From positions 1,086,384 through 1,150,383 of the forward strand of contig BOKP01000001.1 of assembly GCA_016861045.1 (NCBI GenBank): a stretch of 64,000 bases of DNA, in the 5' to 3' direction. Positions 1 to 8,046 of this stretch are shown piece by piece (within the stretch, counting starts at the first letter, position 1; every line of letters starts with the position of its first letter). The position numbers were made by a program, and so were the translations under genes. The notes under the pieces are model-generated. The model made no database searches and was not told the origin of the DNA. It was given only the letters and a program-made list of their open reading frames with translations. This DNA comes from Actinomycetes bacterium (GTDB taxonomy: Bacteria > Actinomycetota > Thermoleophilia > Solirubrobacterales > 70-9).

Positions 1-1
1 G

Positions 2-148
2 GGCTCGGTGATCCCCGGGATCGGCGCCGAGCTCGAGCGGCACCTCGGTCACCGTGTCCGGATCGGCCGCCCGCCGGCCCTCGCCGGCCTCGAGGGCGAC
101 GCCGCCGCCCGGCTCACCGTCCCCTACGGGCTGGCGCTGGAGGCATAG
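2..148 (+). CDS. pilM: PilM-like type IV pilus assembly ATPase, C-terminal fragment
   Basis: An open frame enters from the left edge and stops with TAG at 146-148, leaving 48 residues. The visible end, with a GSVIPGIGAEL stretch and a closing LTVPYGLALEA, matches the last helix-turn and strand of actin-like PilM/FtsA-fold proteins, where a 'G.....PG....L...' segment precedes a final Y/A-rich strand. PilM is a cytoplasmic ATP-binding protein that docks on the N-terminus of PilN. The call rests mainly on position: 3 nt later come a PilN-like and then a PilO-like gene. Only the tail is visible, so the name is partly inferred from its neighbours. Confidence 0.7.
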   Translation, partial: GSVIPGIGAELERHLGHRVRIGRPPALAGLEGDAAARLTVPYGLALEA

Positions 149-151
149 CGC

Positions 152-946
152 GTGCGTCCGGTCAACCTGATCCCCGAGGACGAGCGCCGCGGCGCGTCCG
201 CCCCCGGTCGCGTCGGGCTCTTGTCGTACTTCCTCGTCGGCGGGCTCGCGCTGGTCCTCGCCGGCGTCTGCGCCGTCGTCCTGCTCGGCAACTCGGTCGA
301 CGACAAGCAGGCCGAGCTCGACGCGCTCGAGGCGGAGGCGGTCGAGACCGAGGCCCGGGCCGAGAGCCTCGCCCCCTACGTCGCCTTCCAGCAGATGCGC
401 CAGTCCCGGTCGGCCACGATCGACTCGCTGGCCAAGAGCCGCTTCGACTGGGAGCGCGTGATCAGCGAGCTCGCCCGGGTGATCCCGGGCGGCATCTCGC
501 TCTCGAACCTGACCGGCACCGTCTCCCCCGAGGTCCAGATCGAGGACGGAGCCGCGATCCCGCTGCGAACCGAGGTTCCCGGCCCGGCGCTCGAGCTCGT
601 GGGCTGCGCGCGCTCGCAGCCCGGCGTCGCCAGCCTCGTCGCCGCCCTGCACGACATCGACGGGGTGACCCGGGTCACGGCCGCGAACGGGATCAAGCCG
701 ACGGTCACCGACTCCGACCAGGCCGCCAGCGACGACACCGAGGCCGGCACCGACGGCAGCTGCCAGCGCTCGCAGCCGGCCTTCCAGGTCGTCGTCGCGT
801 TCGACGCGGTGCCGACGGCCGGAGCCGACCTGCCGCCCGCCGCGGTCACGCCCGGCACGGGTTCGACCGTGATCGGCGAGCAGCAGGCGGTCGAGGAGGC
901 CGACGCGAGGGTGAGCGAGGCGACCGATCTGGTGCCGGGAGGCTGA
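152..946 (+). CDS. pilN: PilN-like type IV pilus inner-membrane assembly protein
   Basis: 264 aa from a GTG start 3 nt after the previous stop. It opens with MRPVNLIPEDERR, the conserved PilN N-terminal peptide that binds PilM. One membrane segment (about residues 24-46) follows, then a coiled-coil stretch rich in E/A (about 50-75), then a periplasmic-side domain containing a 'W..V...L...IP.G..L..L' signature (about 93-115) typical of the PilN fold. The C-terminal 60 residues are low-complexity A/T/P-rich. In the family, PilN and PilO form the inner-membrane alignment complex. It is probably co-transcribed with pilM and pilO, since the spacing is 3 nt upstream and 1 nt downstream. Actinobacterial versions usually serve pilus or competence-like machines, but the exact machine cannot be told here. 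Confidence 0.85.
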   Translation: MRPVNLIPEDERRGASAPGRVGLLSYFLVGGLALVLAGVCAVVLLGNSVDDKQAELDALEAEAVETEARAESLAPYVAFQQMRQSRSATIDSLAKSRFDWERVISELARVIPGGISLSNLTGTVSPEVQIEDGAAIPLRTEVPGPALELVGCARSQPGVASLVAALHDIDGVTRVTAANGIKPTVTDSDQAASDDTEAGTDGSCQRSQPAFQVVVAFDAVPTAGADLPPAAVTPGTGSTVIGEQQAVEEADARVSEATDLVPGG

Positions 947-947
947 C

Positions 948-1820
948 GTGAAGAAGAGCGACCGGATGATCCTGCTCGCGATCCCGATGATCGCCCTCGT
1001 CGTCGGCTTCTACCTGCTCGTCGTCTCGCCGAAGCAGAAGGAGATCGGGGACCTCGACGATCAGATCGCCGATGTGCAGACGCGAATCGACTCGGCCGAG
1101 GGCGAGGCGCAGGCGGCTGAGGCCGCGCGCGAGTCGTTCGCGCGCAACTACGCCGCGATCGTCTCGATGGGAAGCGCCGTCCCCGAGGACAGCGACCAGG
1201 CGACGCTGCTCTACGACTTCACGAAGGTCGGCGAGAAGTCGAACGTGAGATTCCGCTCGTTCGAGCTGACCGAGGACGTGCCGGGCGCGGACGGGGCCGC
1301 GCCGGCGCCGGCGGAGCCGGCGACCCCCGACTCCTCCGAGGAGGACGGCTCCTCCGGGGACGGCTCCTCCGGGGAGGGTTCCGCGGAGGGCTCGACCGTG
1401 ACGGTGACCGCCCCGGCTACCGAGGCCGCCTCCGCCGCGCTTCCGATCGGGGCCAGGGTCGGATCGGCCGGCCTGCCGGTGATGCCGTACAAGCTCCGCT
1501 TCAGCGGCAGCTTCTTCGACATGGCCGACTTCTTCGGGAACCTCGACGACACCGTCGACGTCGTCGATCGCGGCGGCGATCCCGAGGTCCGGGGGCGGCT
1601 GATGACGCTGAACGGCTTCGCGATGGTCGGCGACCCGATCCGCGGCTTCCCGCTCGTCCAGGCGAGCATGTCGCTGAACACCTACGTCGTCCCCTCCGAG
1701 CAGGGCATCGCCGCCGGCGCCACCCCGGCCGGCCCCTCCCCGGTCGCCGGGTCGCCCACCTCGGTCGCCGCGCCCGACTCGAGCGCGTCCGTCCCCGGAA
1801 CCGCGGCGGTGACGCCATGA
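948..1820 (+). CDS. pilO: PilO-like type IV pilus assembly protein
   Basis: 290 aa starting with GTG one base after the pilN stop. A short basic N-terminus (MKKSDR) precedes one membrane segment (about 7-26). A coiled coil with 'KQKEI..L..QI..VQ..I' heptads follows (about 28-65), then a ferredoxin-like domain that is interrupted by an acidic/Ser/Gly low-complexity insert (about 105-160). It ends in a P/A/S-rich tail. The order membrane helix, coiled coil, small domain plus its position after pilN is the PilO layout. PilO pairs with PilN in the inner membrane. The low-complexity insert and tail are larger than in proteobacterial PilO. The last codons overlap the next gene by 4 nt (ATGA). Confidence 0.82.
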   Translation: MKKSDRMILLAIPMIALVVGFYLLVVSPKQKEIGDLDDQIADVQTRIDSAEGEAQAAEAARESFARNYAAIVSMGSAVPEDSDQATLLYDFTKVGEKSNVRFRSFELTEDVPGADGAAPAPAEPATPDSSEEDGSSGDGSSGEGSAEGSTVTVTAPATEAASAALPIGARVGSAGLPVMPYKLRFSGSFFDMADFFGNLDDTVDVVDRGGDPEVRGRLMTLNGFAMVGDPIRGFPLVQASMSLNTYVVPSEQGIAAGATPAGPSPVAGSPTSVAAPDSSASVPGTAAVTP

Positions 1821-2626
1821 ACCGCGTTTCGACGTTCGCGAGCGACCTCGTCCAGGACCTCCGGGAGCGCAACCTGCTGATCCCCGTGATCGCGCTGCTC
1901 GCAGCGATCGTCGCCGTCCCGGTGCTGCTCGGGGGCGGTGGCGGCGAGGGTGACGCGGACGTCGCGCCGCCGGCCTCCCAGCCGGCGCCGCTCGCGGGCG
2001 CCGCGGAGGTCGACCCGGTCGTGCTCGCCGAGGTCCCGGGAATCCGCGACTACCGCGAGCGGCTGACCGGGAAGAAGCGCAACCCGTTCATCCAGATCAG
2101 CGAGGCGAGCTCCGAGGCCGCGGGCGCCGAGGGCGGCGGCTCCGGCGGCTCCAGCGGCGGCGGTGGTGGCGGCGGGTCCGCCTCGACGGCGACCGACGAC
2201 GCCGCCTCGGCGCCGCCGGCGGACAGCTCCGGCTCCCCGGCGCCGCCGGAGCCGGAGCCGACCGACGAGGTTCGCACCGAGACCCGCGTGATCACCTTCA
2301 CGGTCGATGTCCGGGTCAGTCACGACGGCAACAAGCGGGTCATCGAAGGGGCCGAGGCGATGACGCTTCTGCCGGGCAAGCAGCGGCCGGTCGTCCAGTA
2401 CCTCGGCGCCGGCGCCGACGGCGAGCGGGCCGGCTTCGTCGTCTCCCCCGAGGTCGTCTCCGCGGCCGGCGACGGCAACTGCGATCCGGGCCGCAACGAC
2501 TGCCAGTTCCTGTCGATGCGGGCCGGCGACTCGCAGACCTTCCGCTACGGCGAGGACGAGCGGATCCGCCTCGACCTGCTCGCGATCAACCGGGTCGTCA
2601 CCGAGAAGACCGGCTCGGCGGGCTGA
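1817..2626 (+). CDS. Membrane-anchored Gly-rich protein in PilP position
   Basis: 269 aa, start ATG overlapping the pilO stop (ATGA), so translationally coupled. One membrane helix (about 22-40) is followed by a linker with an unusually long Gly/Ser run (about 100-125) and a Pro/Glu-rich stretch. A compact C-terminal domain follows (about 150-265) with two Cys in the segment CDPGRNDCQF, likely a disulphide if exported. The segment KKRNPF at about residues 76-81 resembles the 'R.PF' peptide near the start of PilP proteins. Position and topology suggest a functional analogue of PilP that links the PilNO complex to outer parts. I do not recognise the C-terminal domain with certainty, so no symbol is given. 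Confidence 0.6.
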   Translation: MNRVSTFASDLVQDLRERNLLIPVIALLAAIVAVPVLLGGGGGEGDADVAPPASQPAPLAGAAEVDPVVLAEVPGIRDYRERLTGKKRNPFIQISEASSEAAGAEGGGSGGSSGGGGGGGSASTATDDAASAPPADSSGSPAPPEPEPTDEVRTETRVITFTVDVRVSHDGNKRVIEGAEAMTLLPGKQRPVVQYLGAGADGERAGFVVSPEVVSAAGDGNCDPGRNDCQFLSMRAGDSQTFRYGEDERIRLDLLAINRVVTEKTGSAG

Positions 2627-2683
2627 TCGACCGCCCACCGGGCGCAGGGCCCGGTCGCCCGCCCCCGATCGCCGCGCGCGGGC

Positions 2684-2689
2684 TAGCCT
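2684..2689 (+). promoter_or_regulatory. -10-like TAGCCT upstream of aroC (leaderless)
   Basis: TAGCCT ends 7 nt before the aroC ATG, so a transcript starting at the normal distance from a -10 box would begin at or next to the start codon. No Shine-Dalgarno sequence lies between. No convincing -35 was seen. Confidence 0.45.
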
Positions 2690-2696
2690 TCCGGCG

Positions 2697-3857
2697 ATGA
2701 CGCGATTCGACTTCGTCACCGCCGGCGAGTCCCACGGCCCGGGCCTGACGGCGATCGTCGAGGGCATGCCGGCCGGCCTCGAGCTCGACCGCGAGGCGCT
2801 CGACCGTGACCTCGCCCGGCGCCAGCTCGGCCACGGGCGCGGGGGTCGGATGAAGATCGAGCGCGACGCCGCCGAGGTCCGCTCCGGCGTCCGCCACGGC
2901 CGCACCCTCGGCAGCCCGATCGCGCTGCTGGTCGCCAACCGCGACTACGAGAACTGGGTCGAGCGGATGGGGCCGTGGGAGAGCGGGGAGGGGGTGGAGC
3001 AGGTGCACCTGCCGCGGCCCGGCCACGCGGACCTGCCGGGCCTGCTCAAGTACGGCTTCGAGGACGTCCGCGACGTCCTCGAGCGGGCCAGCGCCCGCGA
3101 GACGGCGGCCCGGGTGGCGGCGGGGGCGCTCGCGCGCCAGTTCCTCGCCGCGCTCGGGGTCACGATCCGAAGCCACGTGACCCGGATCGCCGGGGTCGCG
3201 GCGCCGGCGCCGCACACGCTCGCGCCCGCCGCCTTCGACGGGGTCGACGAGGACCCAGTCCGCTGCCTCGACCCCGAGGCCTCGAAGGCGATGGTCGCCG
3301 AGATCGACCGGCTGCGGAAGGAGAACGAGAGCCTCGGCGGCAGCTTCGAGGTCCGTGCCTGGGGGCTCGTCCCGGGGCTCGGCTCGCACGTCTCCTGGTC
3401 GGAGCGGCTCGACGGCCGGATCGCCCAGGCGATGGTCTCGATCCAGTCGGTCAAGGGGGTCAGCATCGGACCCGCCTGGGAGGTCGCCGCGAGCCCCGGC
3501 TCGGAGGCCCACGACGAGATCCTCTACGAGCCCGGGCGCGGCTACCACCGGGAGACCAACCGCGCCGGCGGGCTCGAGGGCGGGATGACCAACGGCGAGA
3601 CGCTGATCGTGCAGGTGGCGATCAAGCCGATCTCGACCCTGACCAGGCCGCTGCGCTCGGTCGACGTCCACACCAAGGAGCCGCGGGCGGCGCACAAGGA
3701 GCGCACCGATTCGACCGTGGTGCCGGCCGCCGGGGTCGTCGGCGAGGCGATGCTGGCGCTGACCTTGGCCCGCGCCTACCGCGAGAAGTTCGGCGGCGAC
3801 CACATCGATGACGTCAGGGCCGCGGTCGAGGCCTACCGGCGCCGGGTCGGTGACTGA
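2697..3857 (+). CDS. aroC: Chorismate synthase
   Basis: 386 aa, the usual length of bacterial chorismate synthase. It converts 5-enolpyruvylshikimate-3-phosphate to chorismate with reduced FMN, the last common step to aromatic amino acids. Signatures are visible in order: TAGESHGPGL near residues 8-17, GHGRGGRMKIE around 45-55 (flavin and phosphate binding), RASARETAARVAAGA around 130-145, and the C-terminal DVHTKEPRAAHKERTDS segment. The ATG is chosen because it aligns with the family N-terminus (TRFDFVTAGESHG) and sits 7 nt after a -10-like hexamer. It heads the aro cluster, with aroKB and aroQ following in the same direction. Confidence 0.97.
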   Translation: MTRFDFVTAGESHGPGLTAIVEGMPAGLELDREALDRDLARRQLGHGRGGRMKIERDAAEVRSGVRHGRTLGSPIALLVANRDYENWVERMGPWESGEGVEQVHLPRPGHADLPGLLKYGFEDVRDVLERASARETAARVAAGALARQFLAALGVTIRSHVTRIAGVAAPAPHTLAPAAFDGVDEDPVRCLDPEASKAMVAEIDRLRKENESLGGSFEVRAWGLVPGLGSHVSWSERLDGRIAQAMVSIQSVKGVSIGPAWEVAASPGSEAHDEILYEPGRGYHRETNRAGGLEGGMTNGETLIVQVAIKPISTLTRPLRSVDVHTKEPRAAHKERTDSTVVPAAGVVGEAMLALTLARAYREKFGGDHIDDVRAAVEAYRRRVGD

Positions 3858-3918
3858 CCGCGCGCCCGCGGCGGGGCACCCCGCGACCGCCCGGCGCCGG
3901 GGGAGGATCGGGCGCCGA

Positions 3919-3924
3919 TAGGCT
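3919..3924 (+). promoter_or_regulatory. -10-like TAGGCT upstream of aroKB (leaderless)
   Basis: TAGGCT ends 6 nt before the GTG start of the fused aroK-aroB gene, and no ribosome binding site lies in the gap. This is the leaderless geometry repeated at many genes in this window. Confidence 0.45.
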
Positions 3925-3930
3925 GGGCGC

Positions 3931-5481
3931 GTGCCCGCCCCGGCGTCCGCCTCGATCGTCTTCATCGGCTTCATGGGCGCCGGCAAGTCGACCGCCGCCC
4001 GCGGTGCCGCGCGCGCGCTCGGCGTCGAGCCGATCGACACCGACGACCTGATCGCGGCCGAGGTCGGCCCGATCGGGGCGTTCTTCGACGAGCACGGGGA
4101 GGCGGCGTTCCGCGAGGTGGAGGAGCGCGTCGCCCTCGCCGCGCTGGGGCGCGGCGGGGTCGTCGCGCTGGGCGGTGGGGCCGTCGGGAGCGAGCGGATC
4201 CGGAGGGCGCTAGGCGAGCACGCGACCGCCTGGTGCCGGGTCGGGGAGGAGGACGCCTGGGAGCGCTGCCGCGATGGCGACCGGCCGCTGGCCCGCGATC
4301 GCGCCGGCTTCCGCCGCCGCTTCGCGGAGCGCCTGCCGCTGTACGAGGAGTGCGGACGGATCGTCCTGCCGACCGGCGGCGAGGCGATCGGGGCCGCGGC
4401 GGCGCCGTGGCTCGACGCGCTGCGCTCGGCGCCCGCGATGCGGATGGCCTGGTACCGGGGCGAGTCCGGTGGCGGCCCGGCAATCGTCGGCGCGGGGGTG
4501 ACGCGGATCCTCGACTCGCGCCCCGACCTGCGTCCGGGAGCTCGCCTGTTCGGGCTCGCCGACCGCGACGCGCTCGCCGCGACCGGCGGGTTGATGCCGG
4601 CGGTGGAGGGGGAGGGGCCGATCGAGCTCGCCGGAGGCGAGGCGGCGAAGACGGTCGGCGCCGCCGAGGCGGCCCTGCGCGAGCTTGCCCGCGCCGGCGT
4701 CCGCCGCGAGGACGCACTGGTCGCCTTCGGCGGCGGCGTCGCCGGCGATCTCGCCGGCTTCTGCGCTGCCGTCTACCAGCGCGGGGTGCCGGTCGTCCAG
4801 GTCCCGACGACGCTCGTCGCCCAGGTCGACTCCGCCTACGGCGGCAAGACCGGGGTCGATCTGCCGGAGGGCAAGAACTACGTCGGCGCCTTCCACCAGC
4901 CGGCCGCCGTGCTCGCCGATCCGGCGGCGCTCGCCACGCTGCCCGAGGCCGAGCTCGCGGCCGGGTTCGCCGAGGTCGTGAAGACGGCGCTGATCGCCGG
5001 CGGTCCGCTCTGGGAGCGCGTGCGGGCGGTGGCGGCGACCGACGCCGTCGCCGTCGCCCCGCTCGTCTTCGACTGCGCCCGGGTCAAGCTCGACGTCGTC
5101 GCCGCCGACGAGCGCGACTCGGGCCGGCGAGCCGTGCTCAACCTCGGCCACACGGTCGGGCACGCGATCGAGGCAGCCACCGGCTACGAGCGCTACCGGC
5201 ACGGGGAGGCGGTCGCGATCGGCCTCCTCGCCGCGCTCCGGCTCTCGGGGGCCGACGAGCTCGCCGCCGAGGTCGGCGAGCTGCTGCGGCGGGCCGGGCT
5301 GCCGGTCAGGCTCGACCCGCCGGTCGACGTCGACGCCGTCCTCGCCGCGGTCGGCCGCGACAAGAAGCGGACGGCCGCTGGGGTGGGCTTCGTGCTGCTC
5401 TCCGAGCCCGGCCGGGTCTCGTTCGGCAACCGGGTCGGTGACGCTAGCCTGCGGCGCGTGGTCGAGGAGCTGAGCGCGTGA
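3931..5481 (+). CDS. aroKB: Bifunctional shikimate kinase / 3-dehydroquinate synthase
   Basis: 516 aa from GTG. Residues 8-165 are a shikimate kinase: P-loop GFMGAGKST (13-21), substrate motif DTDD (36-39), GGGAV near 80, and an RPLA lid motif near 118. Residues about 170-516 are a 3-dehydroquinate synthase: GGGVAGDLAGF near 267, PTTLVAQVDSAYGGKTGVD near 290, metal-ligand regions EVVKTAL, NLGHTVGHAIE and HGEAVAIG. The fusion thus carries steps 2 and 5 of the shikimate pathway on one chain. No stop or frameshift lies between the two parts. The gene overlaps aroQ by 4 nt (GTGA), so step 3 is translationally coupled. Separate aroK and aroB genes are the more common arrangement, so this fusion is a useful lineage marker. 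Confidence 0.95.
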   Translation: MPAPASASIVFIGFMGAGKSTAARGAARALGVEPIDTDDLIAAEVGPIGAFFDEHGEAAFREVEERVALAALGRGGVVALGGGAVGSERIRRALGEHATAWCRVGEEDAWERCRDGDRPLARDRAGFRRRFAERLPLYEECGRIVLPTGGEAIGAAAAPWLDALRSAPAMRMAWYRGESGGGPAIVGAGVTRILDSRPDLRPGARLFGLADRDALAATGGLMPAVEGEGPIELAGGEAAKTVGAAEAALRELARAGVRREDALVAFGGGVAGDLAGFCAAVYQRGVPVVQVPTTLVAQVDSAYGGKTGVDLPEGKNYVGAFHQPAAVLADPAALATLPEAELAAGFAEVVKTALIAGGPLWERVRAVAATDAVAVAPLVFDCARVKLDVVAADERDSGRRAVLNLGHTVGHAIEAATGYERYRHGEAVAIGLLAALRLSGADELAAEVGELLRRAGLPVRLDPPVDVDAVLAAVGRDKKRTAAGVGFVLLSEPGRVSFGNRVGDASLRRVVEELSA

Positions 5482-5924
5482 GCACCCGCAACAGGGTGGC
5501 GGTGATGCACGGCGTCAACCTCGACATGCTCGGCCATCGCGACCCCGGGATCTACGGGAGCGAGACGCTCGCGCAGCTCGAGTACCGGGTGCACGGCTTC
5601 GCCCGCCAGCTCGGGCTCGAGGCCTCCTTCTTCCAGACCAACCACGAGGGCGAGTTCTGCGAGTACCTGCACCGGGTCCCGGAGACGGCCGACGCCGTCC
5701 TCGTCAACGCCGGCGCCTGGTCCCACTACTCGTGGGCGATCCGCGACGCGCTCGAGGTCGCCGCCAAGCCCGCAGTCGAGGTCCACATCAGCGACGTGGA
5801 GGCGCGCGAGGCCTGGCGCTCGGTCTCGGTCTTCGACGGGCTCGTCGCCGCGAAGATCTCCGGCCGCGGGCTCGAGGGCTACCGCGAGGCGCTGGAGGTG
5901 CTCGTCGCGGAGCTCGACCTGTGA
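5478..5924 (+). CDS. aroQ: Type II 3-dehydroquinate dehydratase
   Basis: 148 aa, GTG start inside the aroKB stop. It dehydrates 3-dehydroquinate to 3-dehydroshikimate as a dodecamer. The flexible-loop segment LGHRDPGIYGSETL holds the catalytic Arg and Tyr. NAGAWSHYS supplies the active-site His, and VEVHISDVEAREAWR corresponds to the substrate-carboxylate and trimer-contact region. The N-terminal motif reads HGVNLDMLG rather than the usual NGPNLNLLG, and HISD replaces HISN, so it is a divergent member. Its stop overlaps the start of the next gene by 4 nt, placing the peptidase in the same transcript. Confidence 0.9.
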   Translation: MSTRNRVAVMHGVNLDMLGHRDPGIYGSETLAQLEYRVHGFARQLGLEASFFQTNHEGEFCEYLHRVPETADAVLVNAGAWSHYSWAIRDALEVAAKPAVEVHISDVEAREAWRSVSVFDGLVAAKISGRGLEGYREALEVLVAELDL

Positions 5925-7012
5925 TCGCCGCGCCCGATGGCCGCGCCGAGCGGCTCGCGGCGGCCGTCGCCGACGCCGGCCTCGAGATGGCGATCGTCGG
6001 CGACCTCGTCCGGCCCGGCGACTCGGGGCGGGATGCGATGGCCGACGTCGCCTGGCTCACCGGCTTCTTCGGCTCCAGCGGGCTCGCCGTCGTCGGCGCC
6101 GGGACCCGCGCCTTCCTGACCGACTTCCGCTACGCGACGAGGGCGGCCGACACCGTCCCGGAGTCGTTTCGGGTCGTCGACGCGACGGGCGAGATCGTCG
6201 TCGAGCTGGCGCGCCTGCTGGCCGGTCGGGTCGGGATCGACCCGGCGAAGACGAGTGTCGAGTGCCACCGAAAGCTCGCCGAGGCGGTCGGCGAAGGTGT
6301 CGAGATCGTCGCCGTCGGGGGGCTCGTCGCCGACCTGCGCCGGGTCAAGGACGAGGCCGAGATCGCGGCGATCGCCGCTGCCGCCGAGCTCGCCGACGAG
6401 GTCTACGCCGGCATCGAGGAGGGCGGCCTGGCGGGGCGGACCGAGCGCGAGGTGGCGCTGGCGGCGGAAGCCAGGATGCGCGAGCTCGGCGCCGAGGGGC
6501 CGTCGTTTCCGACGATCGTCGCCGCCGGCCCGAACGCGGCCCAGCCGCACGCCGTGCCCGGCGAGCGCGAGATCGGCGCTGGCGAGTACGTCATCGTCGA
6601 CATGGGGGCGATCCTCGACGGCTACTGCTCCGATTGCACGCGGACGCTCGTCGACGGGGAGCCGGACCCGGGCCGGCGTGAGGTCTACGAGCTGGTGCTG
6701 GCCGCGCAACGGGCGGGGCTGGAGGCGATTCGCGGGGGCGTCGGCGGCCGCGTCGCGGACGCGATCGCCCGCGAGGTGATCGCCAGCGCCGGCTACGGCG
6801 AGCGTTTCGGCCACGGGCTCGGACACGGCGTCGGCATCGAGGTCCACGAGCCGCCCCGCCTGTCGAAGCGCTCCGACGACGTCCTCCGCGCCGGCGAGGT
6901 GGTCACCGTCGAGCCCGGCGTCTACGTCCCCGGCGAGTTCGGGATCAGGATCGAGGATCTCGTCGTCGTCACCGCCGACGGCCATCGCAACCTCAGCACG
7001 TACCCGAAGTAG
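5921..7012 (+). CDS. pepQ: M24 family Xaa-Pro peptidase
   Basis: 363 aa with GTG at 5921 overlapping the aroQ stop. This start is chosen over upstream in-frame starts, which would overlap aroQ heavily. A creatinase-like N-terminal domain (about 1-130) precedes a pita-bread catalytic domain. The five metal ligands are visible: Asp in IVDMGA, Asp in CSDCTR, His in GHGLGHGVG, Glu in VEPGVY and Glu in RIEDLV. Such enzymes split the bond before proline in short peptides. The placement aroQ-pepQ-efp is common in Actinobacteria and Firmicutes, but here efp lies 5 kb further on, behind an inserted block. The intergenic region after the stop carries two 41-bp repeats. Confidence 0.93.
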   Translation: MIAAPDGRAERLAAAVADAGLEMAIVGDLVRPGDSGRDAMADVAWLTGFFGSSGLAVVGAGTRAFLTDFRYATRAADTVPESFRVVDATGEIVVELARLLAGRVGIDPAKTSVECHRKLAEAVGEGVEIVAVGGLVADLRRVKDEAEIAAIAAAAELADEVYAGIEEGGLAGRTEREVALAAEARMRELGAEGPSFPTIVAAGPNAAQPHAVPGEREIGAGEYVIVDMGAILDGYCSDCTRTLVDGEPDPGRREVYELVLAAQRAGLEAIRGGVGGRVADAIAREVIASAGYGERFGHGLGHGVGIEVHEPPRLSKRSDDVLRAGEVVTVEPGVYVPGEFGIRIEDLVVVTADGHRNLSTYPK

Positions 7013-7040
7013 CCTCGATTCCGCCCCCACCCTCGGAAGC

Positions 7041-7081
7041 TGGGGCATTCCGCGGCCGCATAGGGTGCTGAAAATGCCCCA
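7041..7081. repeat. 41-bp interspersed repeat, copy 1
   Basis: Begins TGGGGCATT and ends AATGCCCCA (9-bp terminal inverted repeat) around a core with GCGGCCGCATA, so it can fold as a hairpin. First member of a same-orientation doublet. The start-to-start distance to copy 2 is 62 bp. Confidence 0.9.
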
Positions 7082-7102
7082 CCCCCCTCAGCTCCGGGAA
7101 GC

Positions 7103-7143
7103 TGGGGCATTCCGCGGCCGCATACGGTGCTGAAAATGCCCCA
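7103..7143. repeat. 41-bp interspersed repeat, copy 2
   Basis: Differs from copy 1 at a single base (CATACGG instead of CATAGGG). The spacer between copies 1 and 2 is 21 nt. This doublet sits exactly where the conserved pepQ-efp neighbourhood is broken. Confidence 0.9.
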
Positions 7144-7180
7144 CGTCGGAGAGGGCGGGCGGGAGGGCAAGTAGCGTCAG

Positions 7181-7186
7181 TAGGCT
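7181..7186 (+). promoter_or_regulatory. -10-like TAGGCT upstream of yidC-like gene
   Basis: TAGGCT ends 9 nt before the GTG start at 7196. There is no Shine-Dalgarno in between, consistent with a leaderless or near-leaderless transcript. Confidence 0.4.
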
Positions 7187-7195
7187 TTCTCGCCG

Positions 7196-8038
7196 GTGCC
7201 GGTCGCTGCCAACATCCTGCAGCCGCTCAACGACGTCGAGGAATGGGTGCTCGAGGCGCTGCATGGCGCGGGGCTGACCTGGGGGCTTGCGATCGTCGGG
7301 CTGACCCTGCTGACGCGGGTGCTGATGCTGCCGCTGGTCGTCCGCCAGTTCCGCTCGCAGCGGGAGCTGAAGCTGCACATGCCGGAGCTGAGGAGGATCC
7401 GAGAGGAGCACGGGGGCGATCGGGAGAGGCTGCAGCGGGAGATGGCCGCCTACTACCGCGAGCACGGGATCAACCCGCTCGCCTCGATCGGCCCGCTGCT
7501 CCTTCAGGTGCCGATCTTCATCTCGCTCTACATGCTGCTGCGGCACGACGCCGCCGACGGGCTCTTCGGCGGCTCCGGATTCCTCTTGATCCCCGACCTG
7601 ACGGCGAAGCCGACCGGCGCCGTGCTGGTCGCGATGCTCCTGGTCTACGTCTGCTCGCAGCTCGTCTCGAGCGCGATCGCGACCCGGACGATGCAGGGCA
7701 GCCATCGGGGCATCGCGATGGGGCTGCCGCTGCTCTTCGCGACCGTGATCGCCCGCTTCCCCGCCGGGCTCGCGATCTACTCGATCACGACGAGCCTCTG
7801 GAGCCTCGGCCAGCAGATCACCTTCTGGCGCCTGGCGCCGGCGATCCCGGCGGGTGCGCCGGCACTTCTCGCCGAGGCCGAGGATGTGCTCGACGCCGGC
7901 GCGGGCTCGAAGCTCGAGGCCGCGGGCGATTTGGGGGGCGGCGGAGGCGCGGCGGCGCCGGCCCGCGCGCGGCCCGTGCACCCGCGTTCGAAGAAGAAGA
8001 AGAAGAAGGGCCGCCGCCGCCGGATCCGGCGGTCCTAG
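7196..8038 (+). CDS. yidC: YidC/Oxa1 family membrane protein insertase
   Basis: 280 aa from GTG. It has the five-helix Oxa1/YidC core without the large periplasmic domain of Gram-negative YidC. Helix 1 (about 25-45) contains the GLAIVGLTLLTRVLMLPL signature with the conserved hydrophilic-groove Arg. A cytoplasmic hairpin rich in charged residues follows (about 50-90), then PLLLQVPIFISLYMLL and three further helices. The tail is strongly basic (SKKKKKKGRRRRIRR), as in ribosome-binding tails of Oxa1-type insertases. It inserts membrane proteins with or after SecYEG. No lipobox is present, unlike SpoIIIJ-type proteins. A housekeeping yidC usually sits near rpmH/rnpA, so this is probably a second paralogue. 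It heads the block inserted between pepQ and efp. Confidence 0.88.
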   Translation: MPVAANILQPLNDVEEWVLEALHGAGLTWGLAIVGLTLLTRVLMLPLVVRQFRSQRELKLHMPELRRIREEHGGDRERLQREMAAYYREHGINPLASIGPLLLQVPIFISLYMLLRHDAADGLFGGSGFLLIPDLTAKPTGAVLVAMLLVYVCSQLVSSAIATRTMQGSHRGIAMGLPLLFATVIARFPAGLAIYSITTSLWSLGQQITFWRLAPAIPAGAPALLAEAEDVLDAGAGSKLEAAGDLGGGGGAAAPARARPVHPRSKKKKKKGRRRRIRRS

Positions 8039-8046
8039 CCGCCGCG

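Noticed and set aside
1682..4095. Long minus-strand ORFs (300-480 codons) opposite the pilus and aro genes
   Set aside because: They mirror the plus-strand genes codon by codon, are rich in Arg/Gly/Pro/Asp and carry no family motif. They are composition shadows of high-GC coding DNA. The same holds for similar ORFs throughout the window.
7041..7143. CRISPR array
   Set aside because: Two direct repeats with a 62-bp period look array-like, but there are only two units per locus, the repeat has 9-bp terminal inverted ends, the spacing includes a fixed 21-nt spacer, and no cas genes are in the window.
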